Shown here: in pieces, positions 9,166-18,200 of the stretch
Layout: each line of letters starts with the position of its first letter
Position numbering within the stretch: position 1 is the stretch's first letter
Assembly (NCBI GenBank): GCA_020636095.1
Contig: JACJYN010000005.1
Coordinates: forward strand, 558,001-622,000
From: Lewinellaceae bacterium
GTDB lineage: Bacteria > Bacteroidota > Bacteroidia > Chitinophagales > Saprospiraceae
Direction of reading: 5' to 3'
Length of the DNA stretch: 64,000 bases
Program-made: the position numbers and the translations under genes
The notes under the pieces: model-generated
Databases searched by the model: none
Told to the model about the DNA's origin: nothing
Seen by the model: the letters and a program-made list of their open reading frames with translations, nothing else

Positions 9166-9318
9166 TCCCCATACCTCTGATAGGCTGTCCCGCCTCCTTC
9201 ATCCCCCTTTTCCCCTCTTTCCGTCGAAAGCCCGGGCCCAAGGCCTTGCCGAAGTAGGGGCGCCTACCCCATATTTGCATCTCAATAAGGAATTCAATTA
9301 CCTATTAACCACAACATC

Positions 9319-9729
9319 ATGAAGCCTTATCAATTTTTTACCGGCCTGCTGGCCGGCGCGTGTATCGTAGTACTGACTGCCAGCACCACCAACCTGAAGC
9401 CCAACACGCAGTACGAGTTCACTCAGGTCACCGTCATCGAATCGGTAGTGCCGGCCGGCCTGGGCCGCTCCCGCATGATCACCATCGGGCCCAACGGGCA
9501 GATGGAGGAGATCAAGCTGGAAAATTTCTTCAGCCTCACGGGAATCAACTTCTCCAATGTTCGGGAAAACGACCAGGCCATTACCAATAAAATCAGCGTA
9601 ATGCACCAGGAGGGCTGGGAACTACAGGACGTGACTTCCGGCGTCTATGGCTCCGGAACCATCGGCGAGGCGGGTGGCAACAATGCAGGGATTTTTATGA
9701 CCCGGTACCTGTTTCGGCGGGCAATGTGA
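9319..9729 (+). CDS. Small secreted protein of unknown function
   Basis: 136 residues, no function recognised. A signal peptide-like N-terminus (FFTGLLAGACIVVLTAS) suggests export. The mature part starts with YEFTQVTVIESVVPAGLGRSRMI, then a segment around MEEIKLENFFSLTGINF, and ends with MHQEGWELQDVTSG and GIFMTRYLFRR. The 'WELQDVTSG...TRYLF' ending resembles short domains in Bacteroidota secreted proteins that couple a helix to a terminal strand. It stands alone, with repeats before it and a strong inverted repeat after it. Confidence 0.7.
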   Translation: MKPYQFFTGLLAGACIVVLTASTTNLKPNTQYEFTQVTVIESVVPAGLGRSRMITIGPNGQMEEIKLENFFSLTGINFSNVRENDQAITNKISVMHQEGWELQDVTSGVYGSGTIGEAGGNNAGIFMTRYLFRRAM

Positions 9730-9758
9730 TAGCCTGTGGGATTCTACAGGGCTAAATT

Positions 9759-9865
9759 GTTATGCGAATCCAGGGCTTAAGCCCTGTAGGGCCGACACTA
9801 GTTTGTTGGCCTTCCGCCAAAGGGTTCTTCCGTTCTTCTGTCTTTTAGCCCTGGATTCGCATAAC
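9759..9865. repeat. 107-bp element with 19-bp perfect terminal inverted repeats
   Basis: GTTATGCGAATCCAGGGCT at 9759-9777 is exactly complementary to 9847-9865. Inside is a smaller palindrome (GGGCTTAAGCCC near 9773). It lies between two convergent genes, so it may serve as a bidirectional terminator, but the long stem and unpaired centre also suit a small palindromic mobile repeat. Confidence 0.7.
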
Positions 9866-9883
9866 CCTATAACAATATATCCC

Positions 9884-10858
9884 TCACTTCCCAATCAGAA
9901 TCTTCCTCATATCCTTCTCCAGGCTCTGCTCCGGTGATTCCACGATTCGCCCTAGCTCTTTGCCATTCCTCAGGAAGATAATGGTGGGTACAAATTCAAT
10001 GTCCCAGCCTTTCTCTTCGTGCTGCGGGCTCTCTTTGTAGTGATCCGGATGGTCACTCAGGGCAATGGCCTGGAAGTTATCCATATCATAGCCCAGTTGA
10101 TCCAGGATTTTGAAGAAGTGCGGCACTTCGCGCTGGCTGTCAGAGCACCAGGTGCCCATGAAGGTGAGGATTTCAACCTCTTTGAGGGCCTCTTTTACCT
10201 TTCCGAGGCTGGCCATATCCACGTCGTAATTTTCGTATCCGTTATTGAACCACAAACCGAACGGCTCCTGTTGGAGGCCAATTCGGTTGATCTTGCCTAC
10301 CATGATAGTTTCTTCTTCGTGGTTGATGGTTCTTTGATTGATCCGCGAGAGGTACTTGGCGGGAATGGGGTGCTCATCCGTCTCGCTATTCCAGATAATA
10401 TTGACGATCCAGTAGCGGCCGCTGTGCAGCGCCAGTTGTATGCTGTTGATCCCTCGCGAAACCGCCGGGCCGCTCTTTTGATTTCGGGATTCATAGGTAG
10501 AAAAAACCTGCGTGACAAAACCAAACTGGTCGGTTTGCCGGCTAAGCTCCCGCTCGAAGAAGCCTTTTTCCTGGAAAGGCCGTTCAACGCGTTTGATGTA
10601 GTCTTCTACCGTCATAGTCAGCATACCGGTGAGGCCATCCTGATTCTGGTAGACGTTCATCAGCCGGGCTTCCCGGGTGAAGAGGCTGCGCAGCCGGTCC
10701 CAGTCCCGCTCCTGGCCCGCCGGCCCGGAGATGACATCGTAAAGGGCCGCGATAATAGCGTCAACGGACCCGACATCCGCCGGATTGGCCTTGATGCGCT
10801 GCTGGCTGTACATCGGTGTGCTGATCAATAATGCCAAAAAGAGAATTAGTTTATTCAT
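9884..10858 (-). CDS. Secreted SnoaL-like / thioredoxin-fold fusion protein
   Basis: 324 residues with a signal peptide (LILFLALLISTPMYSQ). Residues about 25-175 resemble a SnoaL/NTF2-like domain (DWDRLRSLFTREARLM, RYWIVNIIWNSE). Residues about 200-324 form a thioredoxin-like domain with a conserved core (LTFMGTWCSDSQREVPHFF) and the cis-proline strand EFVPTIIFLRNGKELGR. The active site reads C-S-D-S: only the first cysteine of CxxC is present, so disulfide-oxidoreductase chemistry is doubtful and a peroxide- or thiol-binding role is as likely. Probably periplasmic. It precedes nothing in an obvious operon; the NADH dehydrogenase starts upstream on the same strand with a 74-bp gap. Confidence 0.8.
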   Translation of the reverse strand: MNKLILFLALLISTPMYSQQRIKANPADVGSVDAIIAALYDVISGPAGQERDWDRLRSLFTREARLMNVYQNQDGLTGMLTMTVEDYIKRVERPFQEKGFFERELSRQTDQFGFVTQVFSTYESRNQKSGPAVSRGINSIQLALHSGRYWIVNIIWNSETDEHPIPAKYLSRINQRTINHEEETIMVGKINRIGLQQEPFGLWFNNGYENYDVDMASLGKVKEALKEVEILTFMGTWCSDSQREVPHFFKILDQLGYDMDNFQAIALSDHPDHYKESPQHEEKGWDIEFVPTIIFLRNGKELGRIVESPEQSLEKDMRKILIGK

Positions 10859-10932
10859 GGTTACACGATTACATAGTTACACAATTAGGGGGTAGGGTAG
10901 CAGGGGGTGTCGGGCCGGCCATAGCACAAAAC

Positions 10933-12237
10933 TCAAGATTCCACCTCTACATCCCCGTTTCTGGGCACCCGGGGGCGAATGATGAGGCGCAGGGACTGGT
11001 CGTAGGTCAAATAGTTCCAGACCCAGTTCAGAAAGACAAAGACCTTGTTTTTAACACCCAGGATTTGAAAAAGGTGAACAAACATCCAGACCAGCCAGGC
11101 GAAGGCGCCCTGGAATTTGAAGCGGGGCAGGTCGACCACTGCCCGGTTGCGGCCAATGGTGGCCATTGAGCCCAGGTCGTGATAGGAGAAGGGGATCAGT
11201 TCCTTTCCCTGGTGGCGCAGCTGGAAATTTTTTGCCAGCGCCTGAGCTTGCTGCATGGCTACCTGCGCCACCTGTGGGTGGCCCTTCGGATAATTATCTT
11301 CTTCCATGTAGGCAATATCGCCAATGGCGTATACATCTTCGATGCCTTCTACCTGATTGAAGCGGTTTACCTTAATGCGGTTGCCATGTGTGAGGGAGGC
11401 GTCCGGCATACCTTTCAGCTTATTGCCGGTGATGCCTGCCGCCCAGATCAGCTTGCGGGCGCGGATGGTTTCTCCGTCATTCATGCGCACATACTCCCCG
11501 TCGAAGTCGGTCACCAGGGTGTTGAGGCGGACCTTGACGCCCAACTGAGTGAGAAATTCCAACGATTTTTTTGACGATTGTTCCGACATGCCCACCAGCA
11601 ACTGGCCTGCGCCCTGCACCAGGTAAATATCGATCTCGTCGGTATTCAGTTCGGGATAATCTTTGGGAAAAACGTAGCGTTTCATTTCGGCCAGTGCGCC
11701 GGAGACTTCCACTCCGGTGGGGCCGCCGCCCACCACTACGATGTCCATCAGGCCTTGCCGTTCGTCGTAATCGGTAGTGGAAAGAGCCTTCTCAAAATCG
11801 GAAAGGATGCGGTTGCGCAAAAAGAGCGCTTCGGAAACCGACTTCATCGGGATGGCTAGTTCCGCCATCTTTTGATTGCCGAAGAAGTTGGTGTCGGCCC
11901 CGATAGCCAGCACCAGGTAGTCGTAGTTGCAAATACCCAGGGAAGTTTCCAGTTGCTTATTGGCCGTATCTACCGCCTTCACTTCCGTGACCCGGATATA
12001 GACGTCCTGGTTTTTGCGGAAGGCCTTGCGCAGCGGGAATACGATTGAGCTGGGCTCCAGCCCCGCCATGGCCACCTGGTAAAAAAGGGGTTGAAACTGG
12101 TGGTAATTGTTCTTGTCCAGCAGCACTACCTGATACTCTTTGTTGCGGGCTACCTTCAGGGCCAGCTTCAGCCCGGCAAAGCCGCCGCCGACTATGACGA
12201 TGCGTTTTTTGTCTGTTTCAGGGATGTTGATCTTCAT
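10933..12237 (-). CDS. ndh: Type II NADH:quinone dehydrogenase
   Basis: Single-subunit, non-proton-pumping NADH dehydrogenase that feeds electrons from NADH through FAD to the quinone pool. 434 residues from the ATG at 12237; an apparent longer start at 12360 adds a low-complexity leader and is not favoured. The FAD Rossmann motif is IVIVGGGFAGLKLA at residues 12-25; the NAD-binding motif VVVGGGPTGVEVSGALAE follows near residue 165; the second FAD motif is near VEGIEDVYAIGDIAYM. The hydrophobic C-terminus (FAWLVWMFVHLFQILG, then VFVFLNWVWNYLTYDQ) is the membrane-anchoring end typical of Bacteroidota NDH-2. Function is well supported. Confidence 0.93.
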   Translation of the reverse strand: MKINIPETDKKRIVIVGGGFAGLKLALKVARNKEYQVVLLDKNNYHQFQPLFYQVAMAGLEPSSIVFPLRKAFRKNQDVYIRVTEVKAVDTANKQLETSLGICNYDYLVLAIGADTNFFGNQKMAELAIPMKSVSEALFLRNRILSDFEKALSTTDYDERQGLMDIVVVGGGPTGVEVSGALAEMKRYVFPKDYPELNTDEIDIYLVQGAGQLLVGMSEQSSKKSLEFLTQLGVKVRLNTLVTDFDGEYVRMNDGETIRARKLIWAAGITGNKLKGMPDASLTHGNRIKVNRFNQVEGIEDVYAIGDIAYMEEDNYPKGHPQVAQVAMQQAQALAKNFQLRHQGKELIPFSYHDLGSMATIGRNRAVVDLPRFKFQGAFAWLVWMFVHLFQILGVKNKVFVFLNWVWNYLTYDQSLRLIIRPRVPRNGDVEVES

Positions 12238-12401
12238 TGGGTGGTTGATTATTGAGGATAAAGGGCTTGGATGAAAGAAGGGCCTGCCTTCCGGATCGCA
12301 CCCCATGTTGTAAAGGTTTGAACCCGGCCCAAGGTTGGCTGTGGCGCTTACTTTTTCCAAATATTGTTAAAAAACGAAAATCCACCTCTTACCTCTTCTC
12401 C

Positions 12402-12998
12402 CTAACCTCCCATTCTCCGCACTTCCATCTGTGTCTCCATTACATCCTCCAAAAAAGGCTTGCATTTGCGAAAGTTGGCCCGGTGAAGGTAGTGGAAGAT
12501 ATTGTCGTGCACAAAAAGGAAGGCGCCCTGCAGGATGACTGACCAGCCGAAGCCCATCCACAGCTCGGGGTAGGGCATATCGGGGATGGCCGCCAGCGCC
12601 TTCAGCCAGAGGCCGGCAAAGAGGTAGGCGGTATCGAGCCCGATGTTGAACAACAGCATCTTTTCGACGTGGCGCTGCACTTCGAACCGCTGGAAGACGT
12701 TGCCCTCCGCGAAGCGCTTAAGGAAAACATGGTCGAAAATCCAGCGTACAACAGCAAAGTTGATGACGCCCCACGTCATGTTCATAAGCATAAAGTACCA
12801 TAGCCACTCCTTGAGTAAGAACATTCCGGGTATGCCAACGGCCAGGTTGATGAAACACCACCAGCCCAATAGGGCCAGGTGTTTTCGAAGGATAACACCG
12901 AAGCGTTCGTCAAAGTCACGCACTTCGTCGACAATCTCTTCCAGGGGGAGGTCGACGGTGAGGGTAGTAAAGAAGAAACGCCAGGAGAGGGAAGTCAT
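12402..12998 (-). CDS. Uncharacterised four-helix membrane protein
   Basis: 198 residues with about four membrane segments (HLALLGWWCFINLAVGIPG, YFMLMNMTWGVINFAVV, MLLFNIGLDTAYLFAGLWL, WSVILQGAFLFVHDNIFHY). Hydrophilic ends include an acidic N-terminal stretch (LEEIVDEVRDFDERFG). It resembles a conserved Bacteroidota inner-membrane family, but I cannot assign a function. Same strand as its neighbours, about 100-160 bp from each. Confidence 0.7.
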   Translation of the reverse strand: MTSLSWRFFFTTLTVDLPLEEIVDEVRDFDERFGVILRKHLALLGWWCFINLAVGIPGMFLLKEWLWYFMLMNMTWGVINFAVVRWIFDHVFLKRFAEGNVFQRFEVQRHVEKMLLFNIGLDTAYLFAGLWLKALAAIPDMPYPELWMGFGWSVILQGAFLFVHDNIFHYLHRANFRKCKPFLEDVMETQMEVRRMGG

Positions 12999-13068
12999 GG
13001 GTAACGAATTTTAATTCGCCAACCAATTTGTGGCCTTTTGGCGGGGCGGACAATGAGGAATGTCAATA

Positions 13069-13099
13069 GAATTTCCAGATTTTGGAAATCTGGAAATTC
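13069..13099. terminator. Strong stem-loop after methyltransferase gene
   Basis: Perfect 14-bp stem (GAATTTCCAGATTT at 13069-13082, complement at 13086-13099) with a 3-base loop, immediately downstream of the methyltransferase stop on the minus strand. The T-run is weak, so termination is plausible but unproven. Its core resembles the hairpin at 7716-7756. Confidence 0.5.
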
Positions 13100-13107
13100 C
13101 AAAGAAG

Positions 13108-13710
13108 TTATTCTTTCTTTCCCACCATCAAGAACAATGGATATGCTCTCCCTTCCTGCTCAATTGAATAGAAAATATGCGATTGGACAGCCGTAAAACC
13201 CGCCTGCTCCATCAGCAGCTTCAGTTCCCGCTGGTCGAAACCATTGTGCCCGTCGAAGTCGGGAAATTCGGCGTGGAAGCTGCCGTCCTCCTGATCGAGG
13301 TCGGCGATGCAGCAGTAGCCGCCGGGTCGGACGTGGCCGTAAAAGGCCTTAAGCGCCCCTTCCACATCTTTGACGTGGTGCAGGGCCATCAGGGTGTATA
13401 AGAGGCCGTATTGCCTGTCCAGCGGCTCGGAGAGGATATCCTGGCAGAAGGTTTCTATATTATTGGCTCCAAGTTGTTCGATCTTTCGCCGTGCTTCGTG
13501 GATCATACCCTCGGAGACGTCCACCAGGGTGATCTGTTCCAGGCAGTCTGTGAGGTAAACGCTGAGCAGGCCGGTGGCGGCGCCGAAGTCCAGCCCGGTT
13601 TTCAGCCTGTTGGCCTGGATGATGGGGATGAGTTCATTGGCCAGGGTGCGGCAGCGTTCCTGGCGGGCGGGGCTTTCATCCCAGGTGGCGGCGGCTTCAT
13701 CAAATCGCAT
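13108..13710 (-). CDS. Class I SAM-dependent methyltransferase
   Basis: 200 residues. SAM-binding motif I is GLDFGAATGLLSVYL near residue 39; the acidic motif II is ITLVDVSEGMIHEA; motif IV is YGLLYTLMALHHVKDVEGAL; and a late strand is GYCCIADLDQEDGSFH. This order is that of the Methyltransf_11/UbiE-like families. The substrate is unknown. It is the last gene of a tight minus-strand run folK, deoxynucleoside kinase, methyltransferase (20- and 52-bp gaps), which suggests cotranscription but not a shared reaction. Confidence 0.85.
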   Translation of the reverse strand: MRFDEAAATWDESPARQERCRTLANELIPIIQANRLKTGLDFGAATGLLSVYLTDCLEQITLVDVSEGMIHEARRKIEQLGANNIETFCQDILSEPLDRQYGLLYTLMALHHVKDVEGALKAFYGHVRPGGYCCIADLDQEDGSFHAEFPDFDGHNGFDQRELKLLMEQAGFTAVQSHIFYSIEQEGRAYPLFLMVGKKE

Positions 13711-13762
13711 GTCGTTGTATTTGGGTGTATTGGTATGTCAGTTGGTAATGTATCTCATACCC

Positions 13763-14410
13763 CTAAAAAATCCTCACCCGATGCACTCCCGGATGATACG
13801 GCTTGCGCAGCACCTCGAGGATTTGCTCGTAATATTCCCGGTTTTGCAGGAAGTCGATCTGTTCCAGGTCGATGATGAGGATGGGCAATTTATCGTTGGT
13901 TTTGAAAAAATCAAAATAAGCAGTTTGTATTTGTTCCAGGTATTCCGGGGCAATCTCCTGTTCGTAGCTGCGGCCGCGCTTGCGGATATTGGCCATCAGG
14001 TTGTCGGCTGAGCGGTGCAGGTACACCAATAGGTCGGGCTTAGGGAAGGTGGCGTTGAGAATGTTGAAGAGGCGTTGGAACAGGCGGTACTCTTCCTCCA
14101 TGAGGTTGTTGCGGGCGAACAAAAGCGTTTTAAAAAAAATATAGTCGGAAACGACAGACTGCTGAAAGAGGTCGCGTTGGGCGAGTTCCGCCTGCAGCTG
14201 TTTGTGCCGCTCGGTCATGAAGAAGAGTTCGACCGGAAAGGCATACCGCTCCGGGTTCTTGTAAAAATGGGGCAGGAACGGATTGTCGGCGAATTCTTCC
14301 AGGATCAGCCGGTAGTCGTAGTCATCCGAAAGCATACGGCACAAGGTCGTCTTTCCAGCGCCAATATTGCCTTCTACGATGATGAAATTGTATGGAAGAG
14401 GGGTCTTCAT
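13763..14410 (-). CDS. Deoxynucleoside kinase (dGK/dCK family)
   Basis: 215-residue salvage kinase that transfers the ATP gamma-phosphate to deoxynucleosides. The P-loop is EGNIGAGKTTL at residues 13-23; the catalytic glutamate is in LILEEF; the substrate-binding pair is in YAFPVELFFMTERHKQL; a DRS-like position reads SVVSDYIF; the lid region is YLHRSADNLMANIRKRGRSYEQ. Length and motif order match bacterial dGK/dAK. The base specificity cannot be read from sequence. It lies 20 bp after folK, a common pairing in Bacteroidota. Confidence 0.9.
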   Translation of the reverse strand: MKTPLPYNFIIVEGNIGAGKTTLCRMLSDDYDYRLILEEFADNPFLPHFYKNPERYAFPVELFFMTERHKQLQAELAQRDLFQQSVVSDYIFFKTLLFARNNLMEEEYRLFQRLFNILNATFPKPDLLVYLHRSADNLMANIRKRGRSYEQEIAPEYLEQIQTAYFDFFKTNDKLPILIIDLEQIDFLQNREYYEQILEVLRKPYHPGVHRVRIF

Positions 14411-14429
14411 AATGTATATACCCGTTCGG

Positions 14430-14918
14430 TTATTTCACCACCTCCACCCGCAATGTATCTTCCGAGTTGGCAAACAGCTCCGCGATGGTCAGCTTAAAAC
14501 CGGGATGAAGCAGGCCGGGAGCAATATCCATCAACGGGAGCAGCACAAAATTGCGGTAGTGCAGATAGGGGTGTGGAATCGTCAGCTTTTCGGTGTCGAT
14601 GATCTCATCATTAAAAAAAAGAATATCGATATCGATGATGCGTTCACCCCATTTAATCTCCCGGACCCTTCCCATGCGCCGCTCGATGGCATGTATCCTT
14701 TCCAGCAACTCAAAAGGAGAGAGGAGGCTGCCTACCAGCAAGGCCTGGTTCAGGAAGTCCGGCTGATCGGTAATGCCCCACGCCTTGGTCCGGTAAACCT
14801 TGGAAACCTGTTCAATAGGGCCAATTTCCTCCTCTATCCATTCATTGGCCCGTTGCAGGTTAGCTTCCCGGTTTCCGAGGTTGGTTCCGGTATGTAGATA
14901 TACTTGGTTTGCATTCAT
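14430..14918 (-). CDS. folK: 2-amino-4-hydroxy-6-hydroxymethyldihydropteridine pyrophosphokinase
   Basis: HPPK of folate biosynthesis: pyrophosphorylates 6-hydroxymethyl-7,8-dihydropterin using ATP. 162 residues, the usual length. Motifs are YLHTGTNLGNREANL at the N-terminus, VSKVYRTKAWG, FLNQALLV, RMGRVREIKWGERIIDIDILFF with the Mg-binding DID, and LTIPHPYLHYRNFVLLPL. The start at 14918 fits the family. First gene of the folK-kinase-methyltransferase run. Confidence 0.95.
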   Translation of the reverse strand: MNANQVYLHTGTNLGNREANLQRANEWIEEEIGPIEQVSKVYRTKAWGITDQPDFLNQALLVGSLLSPFELLERIHAIERRMGRVREIKWGERIIDIDILFFNDEIIDTEKLTIPHPYLHYRNFVLLPLMDIAPGLLHPGFKLTIAELFANSEDTLRVEVVK

Positions 14919-15259
14919 CGCGTCGCAAAGGTATCATTTATACTTAAAACAGAAAAGCCTGCTTTTCGGGGAGAAACGCTGATAGGTAATTTAAAGTTCT
15001 GGAAATCGGCGGCCGGTTTAGAGCTTGTTCAAATTTCGCTTTTCGCCGGTGGGCTCCCCGGCCGAATCCCGAATCCCGAATAACGAATAACGCCCCCCCA
15101 TCCCCCCACTTTGTCAGTTGCCCGCCCTGATCGGCCCTATTAAGCAGGGAAATTCTAAAATTTGATTAATTTTGGTCGGTTTCCTGAGAAGAAATCCGCA
15201 TGTTTGGAATCCGGAATCGATAGCCGCCGATAAAACAAAAAAACACTAAAAGGCAAAAA
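14919..15259. other. Intergenic region with a solitary MITE end and heptamers
   Basis: Divergent 341-bp gap. It contains AGAGCTTGTTCAAATTT near 15018, matching the terminal repeats of the palindromic elements at 47471 and 36652 but without a partner nearby, then the heptamer array at 15062. A possible Bacteroidota -7 box (TAAAATTTG near 15153) lies about 100 bp before the giant surface-protein gene; this promoter call is weak. Confidence 0.45.
15062..15092. repeat. Heptanucleotide tandem repeat (CCGAATC/CCGAATA)4
   Basis: Four 7-bp units in tandem: two CCGAATC, one CCGAATA, one ACGAATA. Same period and CGAA core as the arrays at 9128, 33169 and 35054. Confidence 0.8.
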
Positions 15260-18200
15260 ATGAGAATACCGTTACTTTCACTGTTCCTGTTATTTCTAAC
15301 CTCAACCCTTGCGGGACAAGCACCAACGAACGATAATTGCGGAGGAGCTATCGATCTGGGTGTATTGCCGATGGATTGTTCGGGCGAAATTTATACCAAC
15401 GTAAACGCTACAGCCAGTAGCCCGGGCGCGGGCAATATTCCCGCTTGTTTCAATGGCGGCAATGTGAACCGAGACGTCTACTTCACTTTCACCACGAATG
15501 ATACCCTTATCGATGTTTCCATCCTGCTGCAGGGGACCGAAATGGGCGCTAACGGCCCCATTACGAACCCTCAGGTGGCCATCTACCGGGGAGATTGTGT
15601 CGGTGGACTGGCCTTCCTGGGCTTTTGCCTTTCTGCCCCCTCGGGTTCCAACCAATTGCAGCTCGATGTGCTGGGCCTGACGCCTAATACGACCTATTAT
15701 CTGCTCCTCAATGATTATTCGGCCACTGCCAGCCCCAATTCGGGCGATTTCACGCTCTGTGTTGAAGAGTATGTGCCGGCAATAAGTATTGGAGATGAGC
15801 CCAGCTCCAGTTCCTGCTTTGGCACGCTTTACGATAATGGCGGGCCGGATAATGATTACACTGCCAACCAAAACCTGACCTTTGTTATTGAGCCGGCGGA
15901 GTTTCATCAGTGCATTGAACTTTCCATGGTCGATTTTCAATTGGAGAACGGGCCGGACCGGATCAACTTCTACGCCGGCAACGGCACCAATGGGCCGCTG
16001 ATCGCCAGTGTCACCGGCTTTAGCAACGGCCAGCCGTTTGTTATCCAGTCGGATGCGCAGGCGGTTACCGTTCAGTTTATCACTTCCGGGTTTGTCCAGC
16101 AGGCGGGCTTCGAACTTACCTGGCTCTGCAGCCCTCTGGCTTGTGACGGCACTTCATTTGGAAATGCCATCCCCATTAGCGGGTTACCCTTTAACCAAAC
16201 TGGCTTTACTACCTGCAATGACGCTTCCAACTTTGCTGAGACCCCCTGCAACCAGGCGCCTTTCCTTAACGGCCCGGAAGTCGTTTTTGCTTATGAATCC
16301 AGCGGTGATTACTGCGCAAATGTGATGGTAACCGGCGCCACGCCCAATACCGGGATTGCCATTTTGAATGGCCTCCCCGGCGCCCCGGGTACGCAGTGCC
16401 TTGCCCAAAGCGCCAATGGGATGGCAACTGCCGTTGATTTCCAGGATGCAGGTACCTACTACATCGTGGTGGCCAATGCGCTGGGCTGTACGGGCTTCGG
16501 GCTATCCATTACCGAAGCGGCCTGCAGCCTCAATCCTTCTCTGCAGGGGTCTCTGTGTAACCCCCTCAACGGTTGTATCAACCCCGATGGATTACCTTCT
16601 ACTTTCATCTTTAACCAGGGTTTTGAAGACATCAGTTTTACCCCCGGGGTGAACGACGGCTGCTGGGTCAATACCGGTGCAGCCCAGCCGAACTACTACT
16701 GGTTTACGATTGAAGCCCAGGCCGACGGCCCCTTCGGATTTATTGTCCAGGCCGCCAACCCCGGGGAAGACTCCGACATCGACTTTAACGTCTGGGGCCC
16801 ATTCACCCGGGAAGAGGCCTGCGAAGATCCCCTCGGGGTGCAGGATTTTATTGAAAATAACCAGCCAATCCGCTCTTCCTGGGCGGGTGGCGCCGACCCT
16901 ACCGGCCTGGCTCTGGTAAATGCCAACGGGGATCCGGTAACGGACCCTTACGACTGTGAACCCGCGCCCGGCGCCAACGGGGATGACTTCGCCTCCGTCA
17001 TTATGGCTCAGGAAGGCGAAATTTATGTGGTGCTGATTAACGACTGGGGAAATGACATCGCCAGCGGCGCCATATCTGTAGACTGGAACCCTTCCGATCC
17101 ACCGGTACTCGGATCGATCACCACCTCCCTGGTGCAAATGGATACCGCTATTTGCGCGGGAGAATCCGTTCAATTGCTACTGGATACACCGGTCGATGAC
17201 ATTACCTGGCTGGGCGACACAGAATCCTTATCCTGTACGGATTGCCCCGACCCGGTCGCTACCCCCGCTGTAACGAGCACGTACACGGCTATTATCCAGG
17301 CGGTTTGTTATATCGATACGGTCGAGGTGACGGTCGAGGTGTATGCAGTCGACGCCGGGCCGGATGTCATCGTTTGCCGCAATGAAGAGATACAGATCGT
17401 GGCCGGCAGTGATTTTGTCTTTGCCGACTATTTGTGGACGGCGCCCGCCGGGGTAACCCTTTCCTGTACCGACTGCCCCGCTCCTTTCGTTACTGCCGAT
17501 GCTGCCGGCACCTATGAATTATCGGTAATCCTCAACGGTATCGGTTGTACCCTCGGTGATCAGATGATCCTGACCGTTCTGGATGGAGATGCCCCGGATT
17601 ATAATATCAGTGAAGACCAGCAGATTTGCATTGGCGAGTCCACCAATATCGGAGGCGCGCCGGTTCAGTCCGTTACCTATAGCTGGACGTCCAGCCCTCC
17701 CGGCTTCAGCGCGAATGTGGCTAACCCACAGGTTACTCCGGATACCACCACTACCTATTATCTGGAGGCTATCGGCCCCGATTGCCCGGTTGCTTCCATC
17801 GATAGTGTGCGGGTGGAAGTTTTCCTGCCGCCCCTGCTGAATATTACCGGTGATACGGCCGTTTGCCAGGAAGAACCGGTAGTGCTGGGCAACATGCAGG
17901 TAGAATCCGGAGTAACTTACACCTGGACCGGCCCCGCCACCATCGAAGACGCCAGTGACCCCAACTCCATCGCTTTCCCGGATAATAATGGTACTTATAC
18001 CCTGACGGCCGTTCGCGGCGCCTGTACCGTGGTGGAGTCCTTCGACGTTACCATTACCCCTATCGCCATAGAAATATTGGACGCCAACCAGGCGCCCATC
18101 CCCGATACGGTGCGCATCTGCCGGGGAGAAGAAGTGGTGCTCAACACCAGCATCATCCCTTCCGACAGTATTCCCTTGTGGACTTCGACGCAACCAGGCT

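Noticed and set aside
12237..12360. 41-residue N-terminal extension of NDH-2
   Set aside because: The added part lacks family similarity, and the ATG at 12237 lies just before the FAD-binding strand.
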